Shown: positions 42,301-50,380, numbered from the stretch's first letter. The stretch is 51,859 bases of DNA from Lachnospiraceae bacterium UBA7179 (GCA_002491195.1 DKVL01000038.1:1-51859); one strand, 5' to 3'. The notes: a model not told the origin generated them from the sequence alone. Made by a program: numbers and translations.

Positions 42301-43164
42301 TCCCTCTCCGCCCAATGTATTGACATAATACGCCAGCTTTTCCGCGTACCGTCTGCCTTCCACAAACGCGATCACACTGCGGCTGCCCTGACAGTACTGA
42401 AACACGAGCGCCCCCAGCTCTTCCCACACAGGATCTTTTCTCCTGCCCCTCACAGCGTCTGCATACGGTCCCAGCACAGCCAGACAGCTGCTTTTCTCCA
42501 TGGCCGGTGCGGCAATCATCACCTGCTCCGGCGCCAGATATTCGGCGGCTGCCTCCAGCGGGGCGATCGTCGCAGACAGCCCGACCCGCTGCAAAGGATC
42601 CCCGCACAGATCATCCAGCCGCGCAAGAGACAGCATCAGATGCGCTCCCCTCTTGGTGTCAATCAGGGCATGAAGCTCGTCCACGATCACAGCCTTCGCC
42701 GTTGCCAGCACACTTTGCCCCGTCTTGCTGGTCAACATCAGATACAGCGATTCTGGTGTGATGATCAGAATATGCGGCGGTTTTCGCACCATCCGCTGTC
42801 TGTCCCTCTGTGGAGTATCCCCCGTCCGTATCCCGACAGTGATGTCCTCCTGCGCACCGATTCCATCCAGGGGACGTCTCAGATTTTCACGGATATCTGC
42901 GGCAAGGGATTTGAGCGGCGAGACGTAGATCAGCTGCAGTTCCTCCTTCAAAGTCCCCTCGCGCGCCTGCCGTTTCATCTGGTCGAGAAAAACAAGGAAC
43001 GCAGAAAGTGTCTTTCCGGTTCCTGTAGGCGCCGAAACCAGTACATGGCGCCCCGCCGCGATCCCCGGCCAAGCCTCCTGCTGTACTGGAGTAGGCTCTC
43101 CAAGCACACTCCGAAACCACTTCTGCGTTCCCTCATCAAAGAGCTCTAATACATTATCCCCCAT
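39301..43164 (-). CDS. Lhr-type DEAD/DEAH ATP-dependent helicase (interrupted)
   Basis: 1287 residues before the premature stop. Superfamily 2 helicase: Walker A SAPTGTGKT (44-52), VDELHALID as motif II, SATIAPLEAA as motif III, later LGRAGHNPGR as motif VI, followed by winged-helix and Lhr core domains. Lhr proteins translocate 3'-5' on single-stranded DNA and act in repair and RNA/DNA unwinding. The ATPase core is complete, only about 120 residues at the C-terminus are cut off by the 66-bp insertion. Start ATG 43164 follows AAAGGGGAATAAAGAGAC. Leftward, next to rnh and the SEC-C gene. Confidence 0.88.
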   Translation of the reverse strand: MGDNVLELFDEGTQKWFRSVLGEPTPVQQEAWPGIAAGRHVLVSAPTGTGKTLSAFLVFLDQMKRQAREGTLKEELQLIYVSPLKSLAADIRENLRRPLDGIGAQEDITVGIRTGDTPQRDRQRMVRKPPHILIITPESLYLMLTSKTGQSVLATAKAVIVDELHALIDTKRGAHLMLSLARLDDLCGDPLQRVGLSATIAPLEAAAEYLAPEQVMIAAPAMEKSSCLAVLGPYADAVRGRRKDPVWEELGALVFQYCQGSRSVIAFVEGRRYAEKLAYYVNTLGGEGFARVHHGSLSKEQRMETEEALRDGKLRLLCATSSMELGIDVGEIDQVLQVGCPRTVSSTMQRLGRAGHNPGRTSVMYLFPRTAAECVSCGMTAQLAREGGVEQINPPSECLDVLAQHLVSMAAFRSYTLDEVMEILPRAWNFRRITREDVKSVLGMLAGDYEHERDIPVRPRILYDRLHERVEGDGYSRMLAVSAGGTIPDKGLYTVKTEEGVKLGEVDEEFVYESQRGDRFILGAFAWKITNISRDIVTVVQAPVEGARLPFWKGEIKGRDKRTGEAFGRMFHGFQRACEEGRLPEALREFGLDEPAVSLASGYLERQLKAVGSLPDDRTILVEHFRDSSGNSQLMFHSLFGKRINAPLSLLVAQAAREQLQCEIGSVDEEDGFLLYSYGRETLPEGILQGIDPDTCVRKLEIMLPATPVFNMAFRYNSGRALMMGVRKNGRQPLWRQRLKSAELLEQVVREDKHPLIRETRRECMQELWDAAGVKELLCDIRSGVVEVREVYTELPSPMSLPLQWAQEAAVMYDYAPTPRGIHTAVEDALKDALKTEEKLLQPGSRELLQVQENVLQREKLPKDERQLHALLMTEGDLAAGELEIPVEWLESLAQSGRVLYLEQGLWIAAEEAGQYAVALGEAESRMQNAADDGRERFGTGAYQEICEEQLHIVRRMLRYRGAADAGQTAERYGWKLSLAEAVLEELCRQEKAVRQDDKYYHAELYRRARVRTLKNRREEIKTCPAEAYAALMLSHMDSSAPAEECLSRLLKRYAGMTLPVSYWEGILLPRWVNHYRGEKLDAYLAEGELFWHMEGKGGLRFDFQEEIDWDAEPGTQENSLTEKEQLLYQTLQKRGASFMQSLNGVLGSESPYDTLMSLLEKGLVYADSFVPVRQWIEQEKARKTTAKQRVSMRVKALRAGRWDIARPLKMPDSGQSMAETLEQCFDRCLILCRETAAACGLPWQEALCVLRIWEYTGQARRGYFVEGLSGAQFIRGKDYASVIRMR

Positions 43165-43185
43165 GTCTCTTTATTCCCCTTTGCT

Positions 43186-43839
43186 TTACACCCTGCTGAT
43201 CTCAGGAATACCCTTTCCCTCAACAAGTGCCGCTTTTGCCAGCTTGTCCGCCTCCTCGTTGTATTTGTCCCCTGTATGTGCGGCTATTTTCTGAAAAGTA
43301 ATCCGGATCCGTCTGCCGCTGTCCCTCATAAACGCTGCGTACTTTTGTGTCAGGGTTTTATTTGCTTTCCAGCCGCCTGTCGCCCACATCTCAATGCCCA
43401 TATAGTCATAGCAGATCTTTACCGCGGAATACCCGTTGACCTCACTCCACTTGACGGCATACATCGCCCCCAGCATTTCCCCAGTGACGTTGCGCAGCTC
43501 CAGCGACTCCGGGTTGTCGCCATTGCCGGATTCCCGTACGATACCGCCGTCGGGCTTGATGAGGACACAGCCGAACGCATACTTGCCAAGCTCCTTGCTA
43601 AAGCTGCCGTCAACATAGGCCACGATCTGATTTTCCTCGCTTCCCGCATCACTTTCAACATCCGTGTTCCGCAGTGGATTATTTGCCCCGGTCAGATACG
43701 CCTCTGCCTCCTCCCTGGAGAGGAAGCTTTTGTACTCTGCCCCCGGATAGCCGTCAACCGACGCCTTACACGCATCCCACGTCTGAAAAATTCCGGTTTT
43801 CTTTCCCTTTTTTACCGCGTATAGTTTCTTTTTTGGCAT
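43186..43839 (-). CDS. Ribonuclease H with viroplasmin domain
   Basis: 217 residues. N-terminal caulimovirus viroplasmin domain (about 1-50; KLYAVKKGKKTGIFQTW, FLSREEAEAYL) and an RNase HI domain with all acids: YVDGSF, the GEM glutamate, CYDY, and EEADKLA. It hydrolyses RNA in RNA-DNA hybrids. Start ATG 43839, 2 nt after the stop of the SEC-C gene; the long upstream extension is in the SEC-C gene and is not real. Lies between that gene and the helicase, in one leftward unit. Confidence 0.9.
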   Translation of the reverse strand: MPKKKLYAVKKGKKTGIFQTWDACKASVDGYPGAEYKSFLSREEAEAYLTGANNPLRNTDVESDAGSEENQIVAYVDGSFSKELGKYAFGCVLIKPDGGIVRESGNGDNPESLELRNVTGEMLGAMYAVKWSEVNGYSAVKICYDYMGIEMWATGGWKANKTLTQKYAAFMRDSGRRIRITFQKIAAHTGDKYNEEADKLAKAALVEGKGIPEISRV

Positions 43840-43841
43840 GA

Positions 43842-45188
43842 TTATTTCGTCCCCATTTTTTTGCAGGTTGCGCGGACATCCTTTAAAAGGCCGTCCCGGT
43901 CCTCCTCCTCCAGAAGATCGACCAACTCCCCAAGCCACTCATCGCACAGATAGTGGATCGAGTGCTTACTGTCATATTCCGAAAAATTCTGTATCTGTTC
44001 CCGCTCAACGATTGCCGCAAATTTTTTGTACGCATCCGTCAGATACACTCTCTTTCTTCTTGCCACAACCAGTTCAGGCTCCTTACTCCGAAGCGGAATT
44101 CTGCGATGTTTGAGGGCAAGGTACAGCAGCTTGTCAAGCTCGATGCTTTCACTGTCATATAAATCTTCAAGATACACCCTTCCTTCTTCCCGTTCCCCAT
44201 CGATCGTCGGATACGTTGCCAGCCATTTTTCCTGCTCCTGCTTACTCTCTGTCCCATCTGCTGAAGGCTCAGATTTTTTCAGACAGCACTGCTTGTACTT
44301 TTTTCCGCTTCCGCATGGGCACGGGTCGTTTCTGCCGATCTTGACAACACGTCGCTGCTCCACGCTGCCGGCGCCGCCAAACAGATCCCGGATACTGTCC
44401 AGTTTCCCGTCCAGTTTGTCTTCTATTGAAGCCGCATCCTCCTCATCCTCATTCACGCTGTCCGACGCGGATTTCTCATACATCGGCCATCCACGCAGTG
44501 ACTTGATCGCACTAACTGACGACGTGCAAAATCTTTCCCCCGCTTTCCCATAGGTAAACATCCTGTCAACCTTTTCATCATACCTGCCGATGTATTCGTC
44601 CACCTGACCATCCAGATAGAGACTTCGAAGTTCCGGAATCATATCCGTCAAATGACATCCGCAGATCATACTTGTTATTGCTGTATAGATATAATCGCCG
44701 ATACTCTTTCCATGTACGATCTCCCTTAGAAAATCCTGCCACTCCTGCTTATCCAGTTTCTGATCCAGATACAGCTGTCCCATCACATCCAGCATCTGTG
44801 ACCTGGCATAATCGCTCACCTCTTTGTTCTTAATTGCCTGTTTGAGCAAATCTATCTCTCCATTGTATGTATTGTACAGAATACTTCCCAGATCTTCCGT
44901 GAGCACGTCGCCGATCAAAAAATCCAGTGTATCCTCCGGCAAAGATGCCAGCTCCATCAAATTGGGGAAAAACTCCCTGTCCTGAAACTGTGCGAGCAGA
45001 AAGATGCCATATAAGTGCAGACTGTAATTTTCATCAAGGTCGTCCTTCTCTTTAACGGCCTTCTCAACGGCATCCCGCAGATAGGGAATTGCCTCATCCC
45101 TGTTGACGCCAATCAGCTCCAATTCTTCCTTGGGAAACTTTCTGCTATAATACGTAATGTTCTCAATTGCTTTTTGTAATTCTTCCAT
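43842..45188 (-). CDS. DUF1186-type protein with SEC-C zinc motif
   Basis: 448 residues. Helical repeat-like N-terminal part, then a SEC-C zinc-binding motif GRNDPCPCGSGKKYKQCC (near residue 285-300), as at the end of SecA, then a further helical domain. The first part resembles DUF1186 proteins. SEC-C motifs bind zinc and mediate protein contacts; function is unknown. ATG 45188 follows GGGAGAAAATTC. First gene of a leftward run with rnh and the helicase. Confidence 0.8.
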   Translation of the reverse strand: MEELQKAIENITYYSRKFPKEELELIGVNRDEAIPYLRDAVEKAVKEKDDLDENYSLHLYGIFLLAQFQDREFFPNLMELASLPEDTLDFLIGDVLTEDLGSILYNTYNGEIDLLKQAIKNKEVSDYARSQMLDVMGQLYLDQKLDKQEWQDFLREIVHGKSIGDYIYTAITSMICGCHLTDMIPELRSLYLDGQVDEYIGRYDEKVDRMFTYGKAGERFCTSSVSAIKSLRGWPMYEKSASDSVNEDEEDAASIEDKLDGKLDSIRDLFGGAGSVEQRRVVKIGRNDPCPCGSGKKYKQCCLKKSEPSADGTESKQEQEKWLATYPTIDGEREEGRVYLEDLYDSESIELDKLLYLALKHRRIPLRSKEPELVVARRKRVYLTDAYKKFAAIVEREQIQNFSEYDSKHSIHYLCDEWLGELVDLLEEEDRDGLLKDVRATCKKMGTK

Positions 45189-45258
45189 GAATTTTCTCCC
45201 TTATGTGCTTTTCCTTTTTGAAACAGTATGTATACTCGTCTGTTCACATACAACTCCT

Positions 45259-45309
45259 TAAGAACTGTTCAAAAATAACCTGCACATGTTATTCCTGAGC
45301 AGTTCCTTA
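45259..45309. repeat. Short palindromic repeat, copy R4
   Basis: A 51-bp palindrome with the same termini (TAAGAACTGTTCA ... TGAGCAGTTCCTTA) and an inner AATAAC/GTTATT stem but without the core loop. It looks like an internal-deletion form of the family. It lies 56 bp behind the DUF6128-like stop, within the 176-bp gap before that gene and the start of the SEC-C gene. Confidence 0.7.
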
Positions 45310-45364
45310 CATCTGTCGTGTTACATAATGATTATAACAAAATTTTGGCCGGAGTGCAAACAGA

Positions 45365-46150
45365 TTAAATTTCCACGCGCTTCATGTAATATCCAAAACA
45401 CCCTTTGTACAGCTTACGGTCGGCGTCCTGCTGCATCCGCGCCTCCCCGTTCTCAAATCCCTCAAAGCCAAACATCTGCGCAATGCGTTGTTCCCTCTCA
45501 TAATACACTCCCGGAACGCCAAGGTAATACTGAGTCTCCTTCTCCATATAGCGGAACAAAAGCAGCTGCCTGTAGTTGTAATACGCGTGTAAGACAAACG
45601 AATTTGTTGCAAGCTCATGAAATTTTTCGGATAAGATCACCACATCTTTCGGCCGGATCAGGATACTCTGCGCATCCTGACAGATATGGATCTCCGGATA
45701 GAGCCTGCACAATTGCTGCCATTTATTCTCGCAGATTTCCTCGCAGAGTTCCTCGTCGCCTGCCTGGTCTGCATGATGATCACTTTTTGCCACCCGAATC
45801 TCATTGTTTCCCGAAACAGGAACGATACGATCTGGCGCAGGATAAACATCTCTGAGCACGCAGACACCTTTACGTGTTCCATACAATGGTATCTCAACGC
45901 GCATACACCGTGCAAAATCTACTTTGTCATTCCATTTCATTTTCTCCATGCCGTACCCGGATCTGATCGCGATATCACCCAAAAGGATTTTCTCATCATA
46001 CATATTGATGGCATATACTGTGCAATGATCACCACACTGCAGCGGCACACCGCGAAGCCCCACACTGACGCCATCGTTTTCCAGCCTTAAGAATCCGATA
46101 TTGCGCTCTTTCTTCCCATTATTCATATAATCAATATAAAAAAACTGCAT
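45365..46150 (-). CDS. DUF6128-like unknown protein, 261 aa
   Basis: Cytosolic, mixed fold: a beta-rich N-terminal half (1-110, FFYIDYMNNGKKERNIGFL) and a helical C-terminal half with conserved-looking aromatic stretches (YYNYRQLLLFRYMEKE, YLGVPGVYYEREQ). I recall this family as DUF6128 in Lachnospiraceae, unverified. ATG 46150 follows GGAGGGGTCAGTGT. Leftward after niaR but with 93 bp between, so a separate transcript is likely. Confidence 0.65.
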   Translation of the reverse strand: MQFFYIDYMNNGKKERNIGFLRLENDGVSVGLRGVPLQCGDHCTVYAINMYDEKILLGDIAIRSGYGMEKMKWNDKVDFARCMRVEIPLYGTRKGVCVLRDVYPAPDRIVPVSGNNEIRVAKSDHHADQAGDEELCEEICENKWQQLCRLYPEIHICQDAQSILIRPKDVVILSEKFHELATNSFVLHAYYNYRQLLLFRYMEKETQYYLGVPGVYYEREQRIAQMFGFEGFENGEARMQQDADRKLYKGCFGYYMKRVEI

Positions 46151-46243
46151 ACACTGACCCCTCCGCTCTGATCATAGTGATGGTCATTTCCTATAATGTA
46201 TGTCCACATGGACGGGCGTATGCATTTCCAAATTATTTTTTCC

Positions 46244-46792
46244 TTATATTTCCATCTCATAGGGGAGCCATTCCGCCAGATAACCTTTCTGGCGGAGCAT
46301 TTCTTCGATTTCGTCCAGTATCGCCTCACCGTCCGCACTGATCGTATGAAAATGATATCCAGAGGTCACATTCAGGAGCGGTGTTGACTTGCCCGACCGG
46401 ATATGGTCCACAAATGTACGCACATCCCTGCGGTTCCTGATATTTAATGGCGCTGTCACTTTTCCGTATACTCTGTGATTGACCATCACATCCTGTATGG
46501 TTCCGCCGAGATCTACAATAGCGTTCAGCTCATCCTCCACCTGCGCATCTGTATGGCATACTTTCAGGATACGCACGCTCTGATTCTGCTCCGTGCGCTG
46601 CAGACAATATCCCTTTGTAGTAGACAGGATGGGATATCCCTCTGTGCGCAGGAGCGCCATGTCCTGTACAACAACCTGGCGGCTTACCCCCGTTTTTTTC
46701 CCCAGGACACTGCCAGAAATCGGAGATTTTGACTGCTGCATCATCGATAACAGTATTTTTCTCCGCTCCGAACCAGTCAATTCCTTTTCCAT
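46244..46792 (-). CDS. niaR: NAD biosynthesis repressor NiaR
   Basis: 182 residues: winged-helix N-terminus (RRKILLSMMQQSKSPISGSVLG, in part) and a 3H domain with characteristic histidines (CHTDAQVED, VNHRVYG, HIRSGKS, YHFHTI) that binds metal and nicotinic acid. In Firmicutes NiaR represses NAD synthesis and niacin uptake genes. Here it is the last gene of nadABC, 37 bp after nadC. Its ribosome binding site GGAGGAGG lies at the inner end of palindromic half-repeat R5. Confidence 0.9.
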   Translation of the reverse strand: MEKELTGSERRKILLSMMQQSKSPISGSVLGKKTGVSRQVVVQDMALLRTEGYPILSTTKGYCLQRTEQNQSVRILKVCHTDAQVEDELNAIVDLGGTIQDVMVNHRVYGKVTAPLNIRNRRDVRTFVDHIRSGKSTPLLNVTSGYHFHTISADGEAILDEIEEMLRQKGYLAEWLPYEMEI

Positions 46793-46801
46793 AATACCTC
46801 C

Positions 46802-46841
46802 TCCTGCGCAATCTGCATCACTTATTTTCCTACAGTTCCTT
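46802..46841. repeat. Half palindromic repeat, copy R5, at the nadC-niaR junction
   Basis: On the minus strand the sequence AAGGAACTGTAGGAAAATAA continuing through TGATGCAGATTGCGCAGGA matches the left half of R2 nearly base for base. It provides the last two nadC codons and TAG stop and ends at the AGGAGG before niaR. No right half is present. Confidence 0.8.
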
Positions 46842-47690
46842 GATCACGCTCAAATGTTTCAGACTGACATCCAGAATCGGTGCAGAGTGCGTCAGCGCTC
46901 CACTTGACACATAGTCGACACCAAGACTTGCGATGGTTTTGATGTTCTCCTTAGTGATATTGCCAGAACATTCTGTCTCCGCCCTTCCGTTAATGATCTG
47001 AACCGCCTCCGCCATCACATCCGGCGTCATATTGTCAAGCATAATAATATCCGCACCGGCTTCCACCGCCTCGCGCACCATGTCTAGGTTCTCTGTCTCC
47101 ACCTCGATCTTCCGGACAAACGGCGCGTATTCCCTCGCGGCATGTACCGCCTGCGTTACACCGCCGGCCGCATCAATATGATTATCCTTTAACAGCACAC
47201 CATCGGACAGATTGTATCTGTGATTACCGCCTCCTCCGACACGCACCGCATATTTTTCAAACACACGCATCCCTGGTGTCGTCTTTCTGGTATCCAGGAG
47301 TTTTGTCTTTGTTCCTTCCAGAAGTTTGACCACACTGCGCGTGTATGTTGCGATGCCGCTCATTCTCTGCAGATAGTTCAGCGCAGTGCGCTCGCCGGAG
47401 AGCAGCACACGTATATCGCCTGTGACAACTCCGATCACTTCCCCCTTTGTAACCGCATCGCCATCCTTCACTGAGCAGTTCACTTTCGTTGCTGGATCCA
47501 GCAATGTAAAAACCCGCTCAAACACTGCAAGTCCCGCAATGATGCCATCCTCCTTGCAGATCAGCTGCACCTCCCCTTTTTTGTACTCTGGCATGACTGC
47601 GTTCGTAGATACATCTTCATTATTGATGTCCTCCTCCAGCGCCATCTGGATATATTTGTCAGCGACAAGCTGCATTGTAATTGGATTCAT
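46830..47690 (-). CDS. nadC: Nicotinate-nucleotide diphosphorylase (carboxylating) NadC
   Basis: 286 residues. Converts quinolinate and PRPP to nicotinate mononucleotide, the step joining de novo synthesis to NAD. Motifs: GERTALNYLQRMSGIAT, DTRKTTPGMR, GGGGNHRYNL, LLKDNHI, and the EVETENL and MLDNM metal/phosphate residues. Start ATG 47690 overlaps the nadB stop by 4 nt (ATGA). The final KEL and stop are encoded by the R5 repeat terminus. Confidence 0.96.
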   Translation of the reverse strand: MNPITMQLVADKYIQMALEEDINNEDVSTNAVMPEYKKGEVQLICKEDGIIAGLAVFERVFTLLDPATKVNCSVKDGDAVTKGEVIGVVTGDIRVLLSGERTALNYLQRMSGIATYTRSVVKLLEGTKTKLLDTRKTTPGMRVFEKYAVRVGGGGNHRYNLSDGVLLKDNHIDAAGGVTQAVHAAREYAPFVRKIEVETENLDMVREAVEAGADIIMLDNMTPDVMAEAVQIINGRAETECSGNITKENIKTIASLGVDYVSSGALTHSAPILDVSLKHLSVIKEL

Positions 47691-48925
47691 ATTCTCTCCT
47701 CCTTCGAAAACTGTCTTTGCGTGTCTGCGATTTTTGCAGCCGCGCGCCTTGCAAAAACAAGACTCTCCAACAAACTGTTGCTGGCAAGCCTGTTCCTCCC
47801 GTGAACGCCATTGCAACTTGTCTCACCCACAGCATACAAATGCGCCATTGTTGTCTGCGAATCGCTGTCCACGTGCACACCGCCCATAAAATAATGCTGC
47901 GCCGGCACGATCGGAACCGGCTCATGCAGCAGATCATAACCTTCCCCAAGGCAGTGCTTATATATATTTGGAAAATGCTCTCTGACAATATCCTCAGGAA
48001 CGTTTTCAAAGGAGAGATACTCATACTCCGTTCCCTCCTTCTCCATCTCCTTCATGATCGCCTCTGTCACTACATCGCGCGGAAGGAGCTCATCCACAAA
48101 ACGCTCACCTTTGTGGTTCAGTATAATGGCGCCTTCCCCCCTTGCGGACTCTGAAATCAGAAAACTTCTTCCCGGCTTTGTACTGTACAGACAGGTAGGA
48201 TGTATCTGCACATAGTCCATGTGCTCCAACTTCACATTATGCTCCCCCGCGATGCGGCAGGCATCCCCGGTCAGAAGCGGAAAATTCGTGGAGTGATGAT
48301 ATAACCCACCGATTCCTCCCGTTGCCATCACCGTATCAGACGCATAGATCTGCAGCATGTCCCCGTTCCCATCGATCGCCTTCATTCCGACACAGATGCC
48401 ATTTTCTTCGATGATATCTGTCATGGTCGTGTACTCCATAATCCTGACATTTTCCAGCTTCCTTACATGGGACAGCAGTGTCGTCGTGATCTCCTCACCT
48501 GTGATATCCTTGTGAAAACAGATACGCGGCCTGGAATGTGCACCCTCTCTTGTATATGCAAGACTCCCATCTTCGTTTCGGTCAAAACGCACCCCCAGCG
48601 ATAACAGATGATCAATGATATCCCTGCTGGATCTGATCATGATCTCCACACTTTCCGCGCGGTTTTCATAATGTCCTGCCCGCATCGTGTCCTCAAAATA
48701 CGCATCATAATCATTGTCATCGCGCAGCACACAGATGCCGCCCTGTGCCAGCATCGAATCACAGCTGGCAAGATCTTCCTTTGACAACATCAGAATCTTC
48801 TTGTCCTGCGGAATTGACAGTGCAGTGTACAGTCCTGCAACACCACAGCCTGCAATCACTATATCATAAAACAACTCCTTTGTCATCTCTTCAATATCCA
48901 TACCCTTTCCATTCAATCCATTCAT
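47687..48925 (-). CDS. nadB: L-aspartate oxidase NadB
   Basis: 412 residues. FAD enzyme oxidising L-aspartate to iminoaspartate. Dinucleotide motif DIVIAGCGVAGLYTAL, the active-site region QIHPTCLY with HSRPRICFHKD, and SARGEGAIILNHKGERFVDE are visible; MGGVHVDSDSQTTMAHLYAVGE is the FAD C-terminal block. It is shorter than proteobacterial NadB (about 530), as in Clostridia, which lack part of the C-terminal helix domain. ATG 48925 or 48901 could be the start; upstream spacing is weak for both. Confidence 0.93.
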   Translation of the reverse strand: MNGLNGKGMDIEEMTKELFYDIVIAGCGVAGLYTALSIPQDKKILMLSKEDLASCDSMLAQGGICVLRDDNDYDAYFEDTMRAGHYENRAESVEIMIRSSRDIIDHLLSLGVRFDRNEDGSLAYTREGAHSRPRICFHKDITGEEITTTLLSHVRKLENVRIMEYTTMTDIIEENGICVGMKAIDGNGDMLQIYASDTVMATGGIGGLYHHSTNFPLLTGDACRIAGEHNVKLEHMDYVQIHPTCLYSTKPGRSFLISESARGEGAIILNHKGERFVDELLPRDVVTEAIMKEMEKEGTEYEYLSFENVPEDIVREHFPNIYKHCLGEGYDLLHEPVPIVPAQHYFMGGVHVDSDSQTTMAHLYAVGETSCNGVHGRNRLASNSLLESLVFARRAAAKIADTQRQFSKEERI

Positions 48926-48940
48926 TCATATAAGTCCGCT

Positions 48941-49852
48941 CTACCGCTGCGCCAGCTCCAGCATACGTTCAAGCGTCCTTCTGGCAGCTGCATTGGCCTG
49001 CCCATCCTCCATCTTCATCTCGCTGCTGCCATTTTTCAACACATCGATAATCTGATCTAATGTAATCCTTTTCATATCTTCACACACAGGCTCTGTTCCC
49101 GGGAAGAAAAACAGCGCGTCCCTTCTCGCCTGCTGCAGTGCATAGCGGACGCCTGACTCTGTACCGATGATAAACATGGTTTCCGGGCTGTTTGCTGCAT
49201 AATCAATGATACCGCTCGTAGAACCAATATAATCCGCAAGCGCCAAAACCTCGCTGTTGCACTCTGGATGTACAAGTACTCTGGCCGTCGGATACTGCTC
49301 CTTTAACTCCCTGATCTCCGCCGCTTTCATATGTTCATGAACAGGACAGTAACCTTCGTTATAGATAAAATTTTTTTCTGGAATTTTTTCCGCCACAAAA
49401 TGTGCCAGATTCTTATCAGGAATAAACAGTATGTTTTTATTTGGCAGATTTTTAACAATCTGTACCGCATTCGCAGATGTCACACTGACATCCGACCACG
49501 ATTTGATCTCGGCTGTTGAGTTAATATAACACACAACTGCCAGATCTTCATACCGCTCTCGTGCCTTCTGTACGGTTTCTTTTGTCACCATATGCGCCAT
49601 AGGACAGTCCGCTTTTCCATCCGGCATGAGCACAGTCTTTGCTGGATTTAACAACTTGGCACTCTCCCCCATAAAGGATACCCCGCAAAAAACAAGTATC
49701 TTGTGCGGCATATCTACAGCCTTTTTGCTCAAAAAATAAGAATCCCCTATGTAATCTGCAATCTCCTGCACTTCCGGCCGAACATAATAATGCGTCAATA
49801 TCACGGCGTCTTTTTCCTTTTTCAGTTTCTGTATTTCCTCCTGTTTTGTCAT
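48941..49852 (-). CDS. nadA: Quinolinate synthase NadA
   Basis: 303 residues. Condenses iminoaspartate with dihydroxyacetone phosphate using a 4Fe-4S cluster. The three cluster cysteines are visible in the VFCGVSFMGESAK, HPECNSEV and GTEPVCEDMKRITL regions, and AHYY-type THYYVRPEVQEIAD lies near the start. ATG 49852 follows GGAGGAGTCGAT. First gene of the leftward nadABC-niaR operon; its promoter overlaps a palindrome. Confidence 0.95.
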   Translation of the reverse strand: MTKQEEIQKLKKEKDAVILTHYYVRPEVQEIADYIGDSYFLSKKAVDMPHKILVFCGVSFMGESAKLLNPAKTVLMPDGKADCPMAHMVTKETVQKARERYEDLAVVCYINSTAEIKSWSDVSVTSANAVQIVKNLPNKNILFIPDKNLAHFVAEKIPEKNFIYNEGYCPVHEHMKAAEIRELKEQYPTARVLVHPECNSEVLALADYIGSTSGIIDYAANSPETMFIIGTESGVRYALQQARRDALFFFPGTEPVCEDMKRITLDQIIDVLKNGSSEMKMEDGQANAAARRTLERMLELAQR

Positions 49853-49879
49853 ATCGACTCCTCCTCATCAGTTTTAAGC

Positions 49880-49910
49880 AGTATAGCATATATCTTGACA
49901 GCTGACAAGA
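49880..49910 (-). promoter_or_regulatory. nadA promoter with probable NiaR operator
   Basis: Leftward TTGTCA (49908-49903), 17-bp spacer, TATACT (49885-49880). The near-palindrome TCTTGACAGCTGACAAGA (49893-49910) covers the -35 and spacer. Because niaR is in the operon and no other regulator is near, this is the expected operator (inference). Confidence 0.75.
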
Positions 49911-49943
49911 CACACATTGCAACTCATTATTGGGAAAAGCCAG

Positions 49944-50005
49944 TTGACTTCACTTCGTTAGATTGGTAAAATAGTAACAGTTCCATACAGATCTGTTCTG
50001 TATGG
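49944..50005 (+). promoter_or_regulatory. Promoter and 5' hairpin of the TSCPD gene
   Basis: TTGACT (49944-49949), 17-bp spacer, TAAAAT (49967-49972). About 10 nt later lies the stem CCATACAG (49983-49990) / CTGTATGG (49998-50005), at the very 5' end of the mRNA, where such stems often protect transcripts from decay. Divergent from the nadA promoter by about 35 bp. Confidence 0.75.
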
Positions 50006-50034
50006 CCTACTATAAGAAAGGTAAGGTGTACACT

Positions 50035-50307
50035 ATGCAATACAAGACAAATGGAACCTGTTCCCAACTGATTGATTTCGAAGTTGAGGGAGAGATCATA
50101 AAATCAGTGGCTTTTACAGGCGGATGCAACGGCAATTTAAAAGGAATCTCAACTCTGGTTTCCGGAATGAAAGTAGATGATGCGATCGCAAAACTAAAAG
50201 GTATCAAATGTGGTTATAAAAACACTTCCTGCCCCGACCAGCTGGCATGTGCACTGGAGCAATATAAGGAACTACAAGTTGAAAAATATGGTAACGATTC
50301 AATATAA
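50035..50307 (+). CDS. TSCPD-domain protein (TIGR03905 family)
   Basis: 90 residues containing the signature NTSCPDQLACAL near residue 65 and GGCNGNLKGI near 30, as in small proteins related to the C-terminal TSCPD domain of some ribonucleotide reductases. Cysteines suggest metal or redox function; the role of stand-alone members is not known. Start ATG 50035 follows AAGGTGTACACT; the ATG at 50002 lies inside the 5' hairpin and is unlikely. Confidence 0.85.
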   Translation: MQYKTNGTCSQLIDFEVEGEIIKSVAFTGGCNGNLKGISTLVSGMKVDDAIAKLKGIKCGYKNTSCPDQLACALEQYKELQVEKYGNDSI

Positions 50308-50380
50308 TTGAAAATTTGAGAAATTTTGAATATACTATCATATATACGATTATGAAAAATGAAATCGGAGGCTTTAAGAT

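Noticed and set aside
41950..43149. 399-codon rightward open frame
   Set aside because: Antisense to the strong helicase gene in the GC-rich part, no ribosome binding site and no recognisable domain.
38872..43164. Two independent genes instead of one broken helicase
   Set aside because: Both parts share the frame, the GKDYASVIRM sequence is repeated at the junction and together they give the normal Lhr length.
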